Shown here piece by piece: positions 17,147 through 24,727 of a stretch of DNA of 64,000 nt. The position numbers and the translations under genes were made by a program. How positions within the stretch are numbered: position 1 is the stretch's first letter; every line of letters starts with the position of its first letter. Origin of the DNA: an uncultured Eubacteriales bacterium (lineage in GTDB: Bacteria; Bacillota; Clostridia; Oscillospirales; Acutalibacteraceae); NCBI GenBank assembly GCA_934541115.1, contig CAKTDF010000009.1, forward strand, positions 16,035-80,034, read 5' to 3'. The notes below the pieces were generated by a model, which had not been told where the DNA came from, did not search any database, and worked only from the letters and a program-made list of their open reading frames with translations.

Positions 17147-17398
17147 TCACTGTGAGGCGAGAGGCAAAACCTTTTCGCGGAAAAAGCGGCGTGCGTCTTC
17201 CGCTTTGACGTGAAAAACCTCATCGTTGACCGTTACGGCAACGCCCTCGTTTTCGCACCGGCGCATGCAGAACGCGCCCTCAAGCGAGACTTTGTCAAAA
17301 AGCTTGTTTTCTTCAATCAAATGGCGGAAAGAGGCAATGACGCTCTGGGCTCCGCTCAAGTGACAGGCTGTTCCGATGCAGATTTTTATTTTGACCAT
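17147..17398 (-). CDS. Thioredoxin-like [2Fe-2S] ferredoxin of the hydrogenase operon
   Basis: 83 residues with ligands CIGTAC and CMRRC. Begins at ATG 17398 with AAGGGTGA upstream, one base after the hydA stop codon, so it is the last gene of the hydCBA operon. It is the third stand-alone copy of this small fold in 3 kb. A structural accessory or electron carrier for HydABC is likely; an in-frame upstream TTG is less well placed. Confidence 0.87.
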   Translation of the reverse strand: MVKIKICIGTACHLSGAQSVIASFRHLIEENKLFDKVSLEGAFCMRRCENEGVAVTVNDEVFHVKAEDARRFFREKVLPLASQ

Positions 17399-17399
17399 T

Positions 17400-19094
17400 T
17401 TATTCACCCTTTTTTCTGTAATCAACATGCAACAGCTCGTGAACTCTGCCGTTTATGATCTCGCTGTAAATTGAAGCAAGCAGAGGGTTCTCCTCGGAAC
17501 GGCGTATGCTGTATCTGCGGTCTGCGCTGTAAAGTCCCTTTCCGCGCTGTTTGAGCATCTGAGAGACGGCAAACGGCTGACCGCCGCCGCAGACGCAGCC
17601 GCCCGGACATGCCATGATTTCAATGAAATCAAACTTTTCGCCGTTCTTGACTCTTTTGAGAACTTTTTCGGCGTTTCCGAGACCGCTGACAACGGCAATG
17701 TGGAGGGCGCTGTCGCCATACGGCAGGTCAAACTCTTTGATTCCGTCGTCGCCTCTCTGACCGAAGGTTGCAACGGAAAGCAGACCGGTGCGGCTCTTGT
17801 CGGCAACCACGCGGCGAAGAACAGCCTCTGTAACACCGCCGGTCACGCCGAAAATTACACCTGCGCCGGAAACCATGCCGAACGGCATATCAATTGCTTC
17901 CGATTCAAGCTCGTCAAAGACGATTCCGGATTCTTTGATCATTCTGATAAGTTCCTGTGTTGTGATTACTGCGTCAACGTTTGGGTCGCCGTGATAAGCA
18001 AATTCCTGTCTTGCTGCTTCAAACTTCTTAGCAGTGCATGGCATTACGGCAATGTGGAACATTTTGCGTGGGCTTTTTTCTGCCTGATCCTTTAGAATTG
18101 AAGCGAGCATCTGCATAGGTGAACGGCAGGATGAAACATTTTCAAGCAGCTGGGGGTGCTTTTTTTCGCAGTAATTGACCCAACCGGGGCAGCAGGAGGT
18201 GATGAGCGGGAGCTTTTTTCCGCTTTCAAGGCGGTCAAGAAATTCTTCGCTTTCTTCCATAACCGTGAGGTCGGCTCCGAGAGAGGTGTCATAAACCTCG
18301 TCAACGCCCATTCTGCGCAGTGCAGCAACGATTTTGCCCATTACATTCTCTCCGTCGTTGACATGCAGCTCTTTTCCGAGAGCAACTCTGACTGCCGGTG
18401 CGATTTGAACGGTCGTTTTGACGTTCGGATCTTCAATTGCTTTCCAAACTTTAGGAATGTTGTTTTTAACAACGATTGCACCGGTCGGGCAAACAACGGA
18501 GCACTGACCGCAGCCGACGCAGGGAGACTCGGCGAGCGGCTTTCCGAAAGCGGTGCTGATAATTGCGTTTGAGCCTCGGAAAGCAAAGTCGATCGCGCCG
18601 ACGTTTTGAATTTCGTTACACATTCTTACGCAGTCGCCGCAGAGTATACACTTGCCTGCGTCGCGTGTTATGCAAAGCGAGGATTCATCGTCGTTTTTTG
18701 TTGAGCGGGCATTGTTCGGAAACCGAACGCCGTCAATGTGAAAGCGCATTGCAAGGTCCTGCAATTTGCAATTGCTGTTGTTTTCGCAGGTTGTGCAGTC
18801 GCGGCAATGATTGGCAAGAATAAGCTCAAGAATATTTTTGCGATATCTTCTGAGCCTTTCGGTATTGGTTTTGATTTTCATTCCGGCTCTCGGCGGTGTT
18901 GAACACGCTGCGTCAAGACCGCCCCACTCGTTTTCAACCATGCACATGCGGCATGCTCCGTAAACCGAAAGCTCCGAGTGATAGCAGAAGGTCGGAAGCT
19001 TGATACCTATTTTTTGGAGAACCTCAAGCAGGTTTTTTTCTCCGTTTATCTGAACGGGAATCCCGTCAACTGTCATGTATTGTCTTTCGCTCAT
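17400..19094 (-). CDS. hydA: [FeFe]-hydrogenase catalytic subunit HydA
   Basis: 564 residues; reversibly makes H2 at the H-cluster in the HydABC complex. N-terminal plant-type [2Fe-2S] (Cys37, 48, 51, 64), a His-ligated [4Fe-4S] (His96, Cys100, 103, 109), two more [4Fe-4S] motifs (CILCGDCVRMC, CVGCGQCSVVC), then the H-cluster motifs TSCCPGW, MPCTAKKFE and MACPGGCVCGGGQP. All catalytic residues are present. ATG 19094 follows AGGAGG. It lies two bases after hydB. With HydB and HydC it is expected to bifurcate, oxidising NADH and reduced ferredoxin together. Confidence 0.97.
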   Translation of the reverse strand: MSERQYMTVDGIPVQINGEKNLLEVLQKIGIKLPTFCYHSELSVYGACRMCMVENEWGGLDAACSTPPRAGMKIKTNTERLRRYRKNILELILANHCRDCTTCENNSNCKLQDLAMRFHIDGVRFPNNARSTKNDDESSLCITRDAGKCILCGDCVRMCNEIQNVGAIDFAFRGSNAIISTAFGKPLAESPCVGCGQCSVVCPTGAIVVKNNIPKVWKAIEDPNVKTTVQIAPAVRVALGKELHVNDGENVMGKIVAALRRMGVDEVYDTSLGADLTVMEESEEFLDRLESGKKLPLITSCCPGWVNYCEKKHPQLLENVSSCRSPMQMLASILKDQAEKSPRKMFHIAVMPCTAKKFEAARQEFAYHGDPNVDAVITTQELIRMIKESGIVFDELESEAIDMPFGMVSGAGVIFGVTGGVTEAVLRRVVADKSRTGLLSVATFGQRGDDGIKEFDLPYGDSALHIAVVSGLGNAEKVLKRVKNGEKFDFIEIMACPGGCVCGGGQPFAVSQMLKQRGKGLYSADRRYSIRRSEENPLLASIYSEIINGRVHELLHVDYRKKGE

Positions 19095-19096
19095 TT

Positions 19097-20968
19097 TTAA
19101 CCCTCCTTAATTGCGTGGAATGCACAAGATGAAACGCAGCTCATGCAGCGGAGACACTTTGAAAGGTCGATTGAAAACGGCTCTTTGATTTTTCCGCTGA
19201 TTGCGTTCACCGGGCACTGACGGGCGCACTTTGAGCAGCCCTTGCAAAGCGACGGGTCAATGCTGATTCTCTTGAGCTTTTGGCACTGACCTGCCGGGCA
19301 GGTTTTGTCTTTGATATGAGCTTCATATTCCTCACGGAAATTCTTGATTGTGCTGACAACAGGGGAGGGAGCGCTTTTTCCGAGTCCGCAGAGCGCCGTT
19401 GCGCCGATGGTATCGGCAAGCTCAAGAAGCAACTCAATATCGCCGTCTTTTCCCTCGCCGGCAACGATCCTTTCAAGAATTTCAAGCATTCTTTTTGTGC
19501 CCTCGCGGCAGGGAACACATTTTCCGCATGACTCGTTTTGGGTAAAGTTCATAAAGAAACGCGCAACTTCAACCATGCAGGTGTTGGAGTCCATGACAAC
19601 GAGTCCGCCGGAGCCTATCATTGCGCCGACTTTTTTGAGCGTGTCAAAGTCAAGCGGCAAATCAAGGTGCTCTTTGGTCAGACATGCGCCGGAGGGACCT
19701 CCGATTTGAACGGCTTTAAACTCACCGCCGCGCATTCCGCCGCCGATGTCAAAGATAATTTTTCTCAGCGTTGTACCCATCGGTACTTCAATGAGTCCGG
19801 TGTTCTGAATGTTGCCGGTGAGGGCGAACGCTTTTGTTCCGGGACTCTTTTCCGTGCCATAGCTGAGGTACCAGTCGGCGCCGTTGTTGATTATGGGTGC
19901 AACGTTGGCATAGGTTTCAACGTTGTTGAGAACGGTAGGCTTGTCAAAAAGTCCGTGTTCAACCGTTCTGGGCGGCTTTACTCTCGGAAAGCCGCGCTTG
20001 CCCTCTATTGAAGCGGTCAGCGCGCTGCCCTCGCCACAGACAAATGCACCTGCGCCGCGGTTGATGTGCAGTCTGAATGAAAAGTCGGAGCCGAGAATAT
20101 TGTCGCCGAGCAGACCGATCTCTTCAGCTTGTTTAATGGCGTTTTTGAGTCTTGCAACCGCAAGAGGATACTCTGCGCGGACATAGATATAGCCCTCGCT
20201 TGCGCCGCAGGCAACGGCGGCAATCATCATACCCTCAAGCATTCTGTGGGGATCGCCCTCCATGATGCTTCTGTCCATGAAAGCGCCGGGGTCGCCCTCG
20301 TCGCCGTTGCAGACAACGTACTTCTGCTTTTCTGTTTGCTTTTTGACCTGAGCCCACTTGCGTCCGGCGGGGAAACCTCCGCCTCCGCGTCCTCTGAGGG
20401 CCGAACGGGTGATTTCGTCAATGATCTCATCCTGCGTCATGTCAAACAGAGCCTTTTCAAAAGCGGTGTAGCCGCCGAGGGCTATGTATTCCTTGATTGA
20501 CTGGGCGTCGATTCTGCCGCAGTGTTCAAGAACAAGTCTTGTCTGTTGCTTATAGAACGGAATATCCTCCTGGCGTTCATAGATTTTTCCGTCCTTTTTA
20601 TATGCAAGGCGCTCGATATATTCGCCGCCCTTGATTGTTTTTTCAACTATTTCTTCACAGTCTTCAACGTGAACTTTTGTATAAAGCCAGCCCTGCGGAT
20701 CAATGCGCAGGAGAGGACCCATTTCGCAAAAGCCGTGGCAGCCGCTTTTTTTGAGCCCGACAGAGCGCTCATGAGGCTCGGCTTTGAGCTCAACCTCAAC
20801 GTTAATTCCCTCGGCAGCCATCAGCTCTTTGAGCTTGTCATATACATCGAGAGAACCGCCGGCAACGCAACCCGTTCCGGCGCAGATGATTATTTTTTCA
20901 ACCTGTGAATTGTAGGCGTCGGCTTCCTTTTTGCGAAAGTCAATGAGTTGTTCTCTGTTTTCAAGCAT
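19097..20968 (-). CDS. hydB: Bifurcating hydrogenase subunit HydB (NuoF-like)
   Basis: 623-residue flavoprotein that binds NAD(H) and FMN. In order: thioredoxin-like [2Fe-2S] domain (CAGTGC, CHGFC), NuoF domain with GRGGGGFPAGRKW and GAGAFVCGEGSAL, the NuoF [4Fe-4S] motif SCGKCVPCREG, and two C-terminal ferredoxin motifs (CKGCSKCARQC, CLRCMSCVSSC). This is the full architecture of bifurcating HydB. I choose ATG 20968, 9 bases from AAGGAGG; the GTG two codons earlier sits only 3 bases away. It overlaps hydC by 8 bases. Confidence 0.96.
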   Translation of the reverse strand: MLENREQLIDFRKKEADAYNSQVEKIIICAGTGCVAGGSLDVYDKLKELMAAEGINVEVELKAEPHERSVGLKKSGCHGFCEMGPLLRIDPQGWLYTKVHVEDCEEIVEKTIKGGEYIERLAYKKDGKIYERQEDIPFYKQQTRLVLEHCGRIDAQSIKEYIALGGYTAFEKALFDMTQDEIIDEITRSALRGRGGGGFPAGRKWAQVKKQTEKQKYVVCNGDEGDPGAFMDRSIMEGDPHRMLEGMMIAAVACGASEGYIYVRAEYPLAVARLKNAIKQAEEIGLLGDNILGSDFSFRLHINRGAGAFVCGEGSALTASIEGKRGFPRVKPPRTVEHGLFDKPTVLNNVETYANVAPIINNGADWYLSYGTEKSPGTKAFALTGNIQNTGLIEVPMGTTLRKIIFDIGGGMRGGEFKAVQIGGPSGACLTKEHLDLPLDFDTLKKVGAMIGSGGLVVMDSNTCMVEVARFFMNFTQNESCGKCVPCREGTKRMLEILERIVAGEGKDGDIELLLELADTIGATALCGLGKSAPSPVVSTIKNFREEYEAHIKDKTCPAGQCQKLKRISIDPSLCKGCSKCARQCPVNAISGKIKEPFSIDLSKCLRCMSCVSSCAFHAIKEG

Positions 20969-21446
20969 TTGCACTTTCCTCCTTGAGTTCGTTCAAAAGC
21001 GCTTCGGCTTTTTCCGGAGTCATTGCCGGGTGAACCTTATCATTGACGGTGAGAACGGGCGCAAGTCCGCACGCGCCGAGGCAGGAAACCGTTTCAACCG
21101 TAAAAAGCAAATCGTCGGTGGTCTTTTTGCTTTCAGAAAGTCCAAGCTCTTTTCTGAGCTTTTCAAGGATAGGAATTGAGCGGCGGACGTGGCAGGCAGT
21201 TCCGTCGCAGATTTTGATTACATACTTTCCTTTGGGTTCAAGTGAAAAGTTTTCATAGAACGTTGCAACGGAGTATATCCTTGCTTCGCTGATGTCAAGC
21301 TTTTCAGACAGATGAGGAAAAACCTCACACGGAAGATAGTGGTAATGCTCCTGAATCTCCTGCAAAACAGCTATTATTGCCTGCTTTTGAAAGCCGTGAG
21401 ATTCAAGAATTGAGTCAACAACCGAAAAGTCAAATGTGTTGTCCAA
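20961..21446 (-). CDS. hydC: Bifurcating hydrogenase subunit HydC (NuoE-like)
   Basis: 161 residues. An N-terminal helical bundle (QEIQEHYHYLPCEVF) precedes a thioredoxin-like [2Fe-2S] domain with CDGTAC and CLGAC. The start is TTG 21446, placed 8 bases after AAAGGAG, giving the usual family length; the frame is open 27 codons further up through repeat sequence. It is the first gene of the hydCBA-ferredoxin operon. The region upstream holds repeats and a terminator, and its promoter was not identified. Confidence 0.94.
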   Translation of the reverse strand: MDNTFDFSVVDSILESHGFQKQAIIAVLQEIQEHYHYLPCEVFPHLSEKLDISEARIYSVATFYENFSLEPKGKYVIKICDGTACHVRRSIPILEKLRKELGLSESKKTTDDLLFTVETVSCLGACGLAPVLTVNDKVHPAMTPEKAEALLNELKEESANA

Positions 21447-21494
21447 TTTTTCTGCTCCTTTCAATTTGTCCGACTTAAGCTGAAGAAAGTCGAA

Positions 21495-21534
21495 CGCAAT
21501 GCACCCGAAAAATTTGTTTTCCGGCACATTGCGG
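21495..21534. repeat. Dispersed palindromic repeat, family B, copy 1
   Basis: An imperfect palindrome, CGCAATGCACCCGAAAA facing TTTTCCGGCACATTGCGG. Related copies lie at 51307-51345 and 54528-54562. The flank CTTAAGCTGAAGA before it recurs inverted near 35820-35833. The remainder of 21447-21849 contains a GTTTTTTAAG/CTTAAAAAAC hairpin and the nfn terminator, and no gene. Confidence 0.6.
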
Positions 21535-21653
21535 CTCTTTTTGTCTCACAATACGAAAGTATTGCTTCGCCAAAGAAGAACCACACTGTACCAAAAAACA
21601 AATCCATCAGGTGTGTAGCAGTTTTTTAAGAGCAAATTTGCCTTAAAAAACCG

Positions 21654-21717
21654 CATTGAGTTCGACTGTCATCGACTTAAAAACGAGAGTCGAACTCAAT
21701 GTTTTCGACTCTCGTCT
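21654..21717 (-). terminator. Nested hairpin terminator of nfnAB
   Basis: On the minus strand ACGAGAGTCGAA pairs with TTCGACTCTCGT and is followed by TTTTT. The 3' arm can instead pair in a second 14-bp stem (CATTGAGTTCGACT with AGTCGAACTCAATG) that runs into CGGTTTTTT. The two stems share a strand and exclude each other. Confidence 0.7.
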
Positions 21718-21849
21718 TATAATGAATTACCGATTAACTGATAAGCACAAATTCTGCGAAAAATTTTCTCGCCTGTATTTGCACTTTCAATACCCGGTAT
21801 TTCCTCTAAACATGCGGCCGGTAGATCTTTTCTTTATTTGTGGATACGC

Positions 21850-23235
21850 TTAGGAATGCTTCTCCGTGAGATATTCGTCAATCGCAGACGCAGCCTGTTT
21901 TCCTGCGCCCATTGCAAGGATAACGGTTGCAGCGCCCGTTACGGCGTCGCCGCCGGCATAAACGCCGTCTCTTGAGGTCTGACCCTCGTCGTTGACAATG
22001 ATTCCGCCCCATTTTTGGGTCTCAAGACCTTTTGTGGTGTTGCGGATAAGCGGGTTCGGAGAAGTTCCGAGCGCCATTATAACACAATCTGCGGGTACTG
22101 TAAAGTCGCTGTCATAAAGGGGAATGGGTTTTGCTCTTCCGCTTTCGTCCGGCTCCGAGAGAGTCATTTCGCGGCAGACCATACCGGCTACATTTCCGCT
22201 TTCATCGCCGAGGATCTCAACCGGGGATGTGAGGAACATAAAATTGATGTCCTCCTCTTTTGCGTGTTCAACCTCTTCTTTTCTTGCCGGAAGTTCGTTC
22301 TCGGTTCTTCTGTATACGATTGAAACGTCTGCACCGAGTCTTTTTGCACATCTTGCCGCGTCCATTGCAACGTTGCCGCCGCCGACAACGAGAACCTTGT
22401 GTGCGCAGCGGATAGGCGTGTGACTGCCGGGCTCATAGGCTTTCATGAGGTTGATTCTGGTCAAAAATTCGTTGGCAGAGTAAACGCCGTTGAAGCCTTC
22501 GCCTTTGATTCCCATAAATTTCGGAAGTCCTGCGCCGGAACCGACAAAAACAGCCTCATAGCCGTCGTCAAACAATTCGTCAATGGTCAAAGTTTTGCCG
22601 ATTACCACGTCAGTTTCAATATCAACGCCGAGCGCTTTGAGTGTTTCAATCTCTTTTGCAACAATAGCTTTGGGAAGTCTGAATTCCGGAATGCCGTAAA
22701 CCAAAACGCCGCCGGCTGAGTGAAGAGCCTCAAAAACCGTAACATTGTATCCCTTTTTTGCAAGATCGCCGGCGCAGGTGAGACCGGACGGACCGGAACC
22801 GATAACCGCAACCTTAATATTTTTTGATTCGGGCTTTTCGGGCATTTTTTCGCTGTGCTCGTTGTGCCAGTCGGCAACAAAGCGTTCAAGTCTGCCGATA
22901 CCTACCGGCTCAAACTTGATTCCGAGCGTGCAGTGTTTTTCACACTGTGATTCCTGCGGACATACTCTGCCGCATACGGCGGGCAGAGACGATGAACAGG
23001 AGATTATATCATAAGCGCCCTCAAAATCTCCTTTTTTGATGCAGGAGATAAAGTCGGGAATGTCAATGTTGACAGGGCATCCCTTTACGCAGGGCTTGTT
23101 TTTGCAGTTGAGGCAGCGATTTGCTTCTTCAACCGCGATTTCGGCGGTATAGCCGAGCGCAACCTCTTTAAAGTTCTTTTCACGGATAACAGGATTCTGG
23201 GTGGGCATTTCATGTTTTTTTGGTTCGATAGCCAT
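21850..23235 (-). CDS. nfnB: NfnB, large subunit of NADH-dependent ferredoxin:NADP+ oxidoreductase (GltD-like)
   Basis: 461-residue flavoprotein. N-terminal Fe-S motif CLNCKNKPCVKGCPVNIDIP, FAD-binding GSGPSGLTCAGDLA, NADPH-binding GGGNVAMDAARCAK and C-terminal YAGGDAVTGAATV. Glutamate synthase small subunits look alike, but no gltB is nearby and the partner NfnA gene sits 12 bases upstream, which favours Nfn. The complex couples NADH and reduced ferredoxin to NADP+ reduction by flavin bifurcation. ATG 23235 follows AAGGAGG. Confidence 0.92.
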   Translation of the reverse strand: MAIEPKKHEMPTQNPVIREKNFKEVALGYTAEIAVEEANRCLNCKNKPCVKGCPVNIDIPDFISCIKKGDFEGAYDIISCSSSLPAVCGRVCPQESQCEKHCTLGIKFEPVGIGRLERFVADWHNEHSEKMPEKPESKNIKVAVIGSGPSGLTCAGDLAKKGYNVTVFEALHSAGGVLVYGIPEFRLPKAIVAKEIETLKALGVDIETDVVIGKTLTIDELFDDGYEAVFVGSGAGLPKFMGIKGEGFNGVYSANEFLTRINLMKAYEPGSHTPIRCAHKVLVVGGGNVAMDAARCAKRLGADVSIVYRRTENELPARKEEVEHAKEEDINFMFLTSPVEILGDESGNVAGMVCREMTLSEPDESGRAKPIPLYDSDFTVPADCVIMALGTSPNPLIRNTTKGLETQKWGGIIVNDEGQTSRDGVYAGGDAVTGAATVILAMGAGKQAASAIDEYLTEKHS

Positions 23236-23247
23236 TGTTATCCCTCC

Positions 23248-24102
23248 TTAGTTTTGCTTAATGCCGAAAAGGCGGCAGGTTTTTTCGCGTTCCTTTTCTT
23301 CAAAACCGCGATAGGATCTGCTCCTTGACATAGCTTCGTCAAAGTCAACCTCATAGCCGTTGAAGTCCGGACCGTCAACACATGCAAATTTTGTAACTCT
23401 CTTTCCGCCCTGAACAAGAGTGAGACGGCAGCCGCCGCACATTCCCGTTCCGTCAATCATGATCGGGTTCATCGAGACCGTGACGGGTACTCCGAACGGC
23501 TTTGCCGTTGCAACAACAAATTTCATCATAATGAGCGGACCTATTGCAATGATCCGGTCAAATGTTTCTCCGTTTTCAAGCATCTCCTTGAGCGGAGCGG
23601 TGACATTGCCGTGCTGTCCGTATGAACCGTCATCTGTCATGAGAATGAGCTTTTTTGAGTTCTTGACAAACTCGTCTTCAAGAATAACGTTTTCGCGGTT
23701 TCTGAAACCGATTATGCTCGTTACTTCGGCACCCGCGGCAGTGAGCTCTTCTGCAATCGGGAGTGCGATGGCGCAGCCGACGCCGCCACCGATTACGCAG
23801 ACCTTTTTGAGTCCGTCAATCTCGGTTGCAACGCCGAGCGGACCCACAAAGTCGCGGAGATATTCGCCCTCCTTTTTTTCGTCAAGCATTTCCGTTGTTG
23901 AGCCGATGACCTGGAAGATGATTTTGACTGTTCCCTCTTCTCTGTTGTATCCCGCAACAGTGAGGGGAATTCTCTCTCCGTCTTCGTCAACGCGCAGAAT
24001 GATGAATTGTCCGGGCATTGCCTTTTTGGCAACGAGCGGAGCTTCAATCTCCATTTGTGTGACGGCTGCGGTCAGTTTTTTCTTTCTCACAATCTTGTAC
24101 AT
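23248..24102 (-). CDS. nfnA: NfnA, small subunit of NADH-dependent ferredoxin:NADP+ oxidoreductase
   Basis: 284-residue FAD/NAD-binding protein of the dihydroorotate dehydrogenase electron-transfer family. FAD site around PGQFIILRV and RIPLTVAGY, NAD site GGGVGCAIALPIAEEL, and the [2Fe-2S] motif DGTGMCGGCRLTL...FACVDGP, with Asp as the usual fourth ligand. ATG 24102 has AAAGGAG; an in-frame extension of 18 codons lacks a ribosome site. It leads the nfnAB operon. A structured RNA ending in a terminator lies directly upstream and may control it. Confidence 0.93.
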   Translation of the reverse strand: MYKIVRKKKLTAAVTQMEIEAPLVAKKAMPGQFIILRVDEDGERIPLTVAGYNREEGTVKIIFQVIGSTTEMLDEKKEGEYLRDFVGPLGVATEIDGLKKVCVIGGGVGCAIALPIAEELTAAGAEVTSIIGFRNRENVILEDEFVKNSKKLILMTDDGSYGQHGNVTAPLKEMLENGETFDRIIAIGPLIMMKFVVATAKPFGVPVTVSMNPIMIDGTGMCGGCRLTLVQGGKRVTKFACVDGPDFNGYEVDFDEAMSRSRSYRGFEEKEREKTCRLFGIKQN

Positions 24103-24213
24103 ACGGCAAGTCTCCTTTATCGTAAATAGCCATAGTTTTTGAACAATATATATCAAGCAGCCGGGAAAACTGCGGTATGCGGTTTTCTTTGTGGCTGCAT
24201 TGCCGTCTCTTTT

Positions 24214-24244
24214 AAAAAACTGCTGCCGGAATAACCGGCAGCAG
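24214..24244 (-). terminator. Perfect intrinsic terminator ending the structured RNA
   Basis: CTGCTGCCGG pairs perfectly with CCGGCAGCAG around a five-base loop, then TTTTTT. It stands 112 bases before the nfnA start, the layout of an attenuator or the end of a separate RNA. Confidence 0.9.
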
Positions 24245-24620
24245 CGCTGCTAACGCAAACGCGCCGGCAGTCATTTTTTAATCCGGGCAAGTTTCTGTTC
24301 TCCTGTAAGAACGGGATCGCGGAAAATTGAAAACTGTGCAAAGGAACATCGGTTCCCGGGCTTTCGGCGGGAGACCGAAAACCCAAGACGACTCTCGCTG
24401 TCTTAAAGACTGAAGCCGTTTGCACCTGGATCATATTTGACTTTACAGCGGAGAGTAAAGTCTGATGAAAGTCGTTTCGGTTTTTTGCAGTGAACCCGGA
24501 CTTGCGTCCGTTCGAACCTGTTCAACGAAAAATGAACCGTGCCTCGGGGAAAATGAATCTTTGTCCGCTTGGCGGAGAGGAGTTAAATTCGAGCGGATAA
24601 AGCGTCGGGAGCGGCAGACT
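24214..24620 (-). ncRNA. Large structured RNA region upstream of nfnAB
   Basis: On the minus strand this stretch has no coding frame but many strong helices: 24439-24462 (8 perfect pairs), 24497-24510 (GGAC-GCAA-GTCC with a GNRA loop), a junction closed by 24336-24342 with 24419-24425 that holds three hairpins, and 24297-24312. CTCTCCGCTGT at the first helix can also pair with ACAGCGAGAG downstream, so alternative folds exist. It ends in a 10-bp perfect stem (24220-24244) and TTTTTT. Riboswitch-like leader or independent RNA; no known class recognised. The 5' end is a guess. Signatures of RNase P, tmRNA, T-box, cobalamin and FMN RNAs were not found. Confidence 0.5.
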
Positions 24621-24727
24621 TTCTGAATATATCTTTAAAAACCTTGCGGTTTGCTGAGATATCGTCAATTATCAACCGACAGCACAAGCCTTAAAAGCAT
24701 ATCTGCGCTGTCGGCTATTGTGGTTAC

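Noticed and set aside
21850..23235. Glutamate synthase small subunit GltD
   Set aside because: No large subunit nearby and the upstream partner is NfnA.
23420..24142. Plus-strand open frame of 240 codons opposite nfnA
   Set aside because: Serine/proline-rich antisense shadow of a well-identified gene.
24395..24465. Plus-strand resemblance to the 3' half of a TPP riboswitch (CACCTGGATC, then CAGCGGAG)
   Set aside because: The 5' half with CTGAGA is missing, there is an insertion between the matching parts, and no plus-strand gene follows.
24280..24510. RNase P RNA, because of AAGTCCGGG and ACAGAAAC
   Set aside because: The GAGGAAAGTCC core and the other universally conserved segments are absent or wrongly spaced.
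24490..24530. T-arm-like GGTTCGAAC suggesting a tRNA or tmRNA
   Set aside because: No acceptor stem, D-arm or CCA end fits around it.
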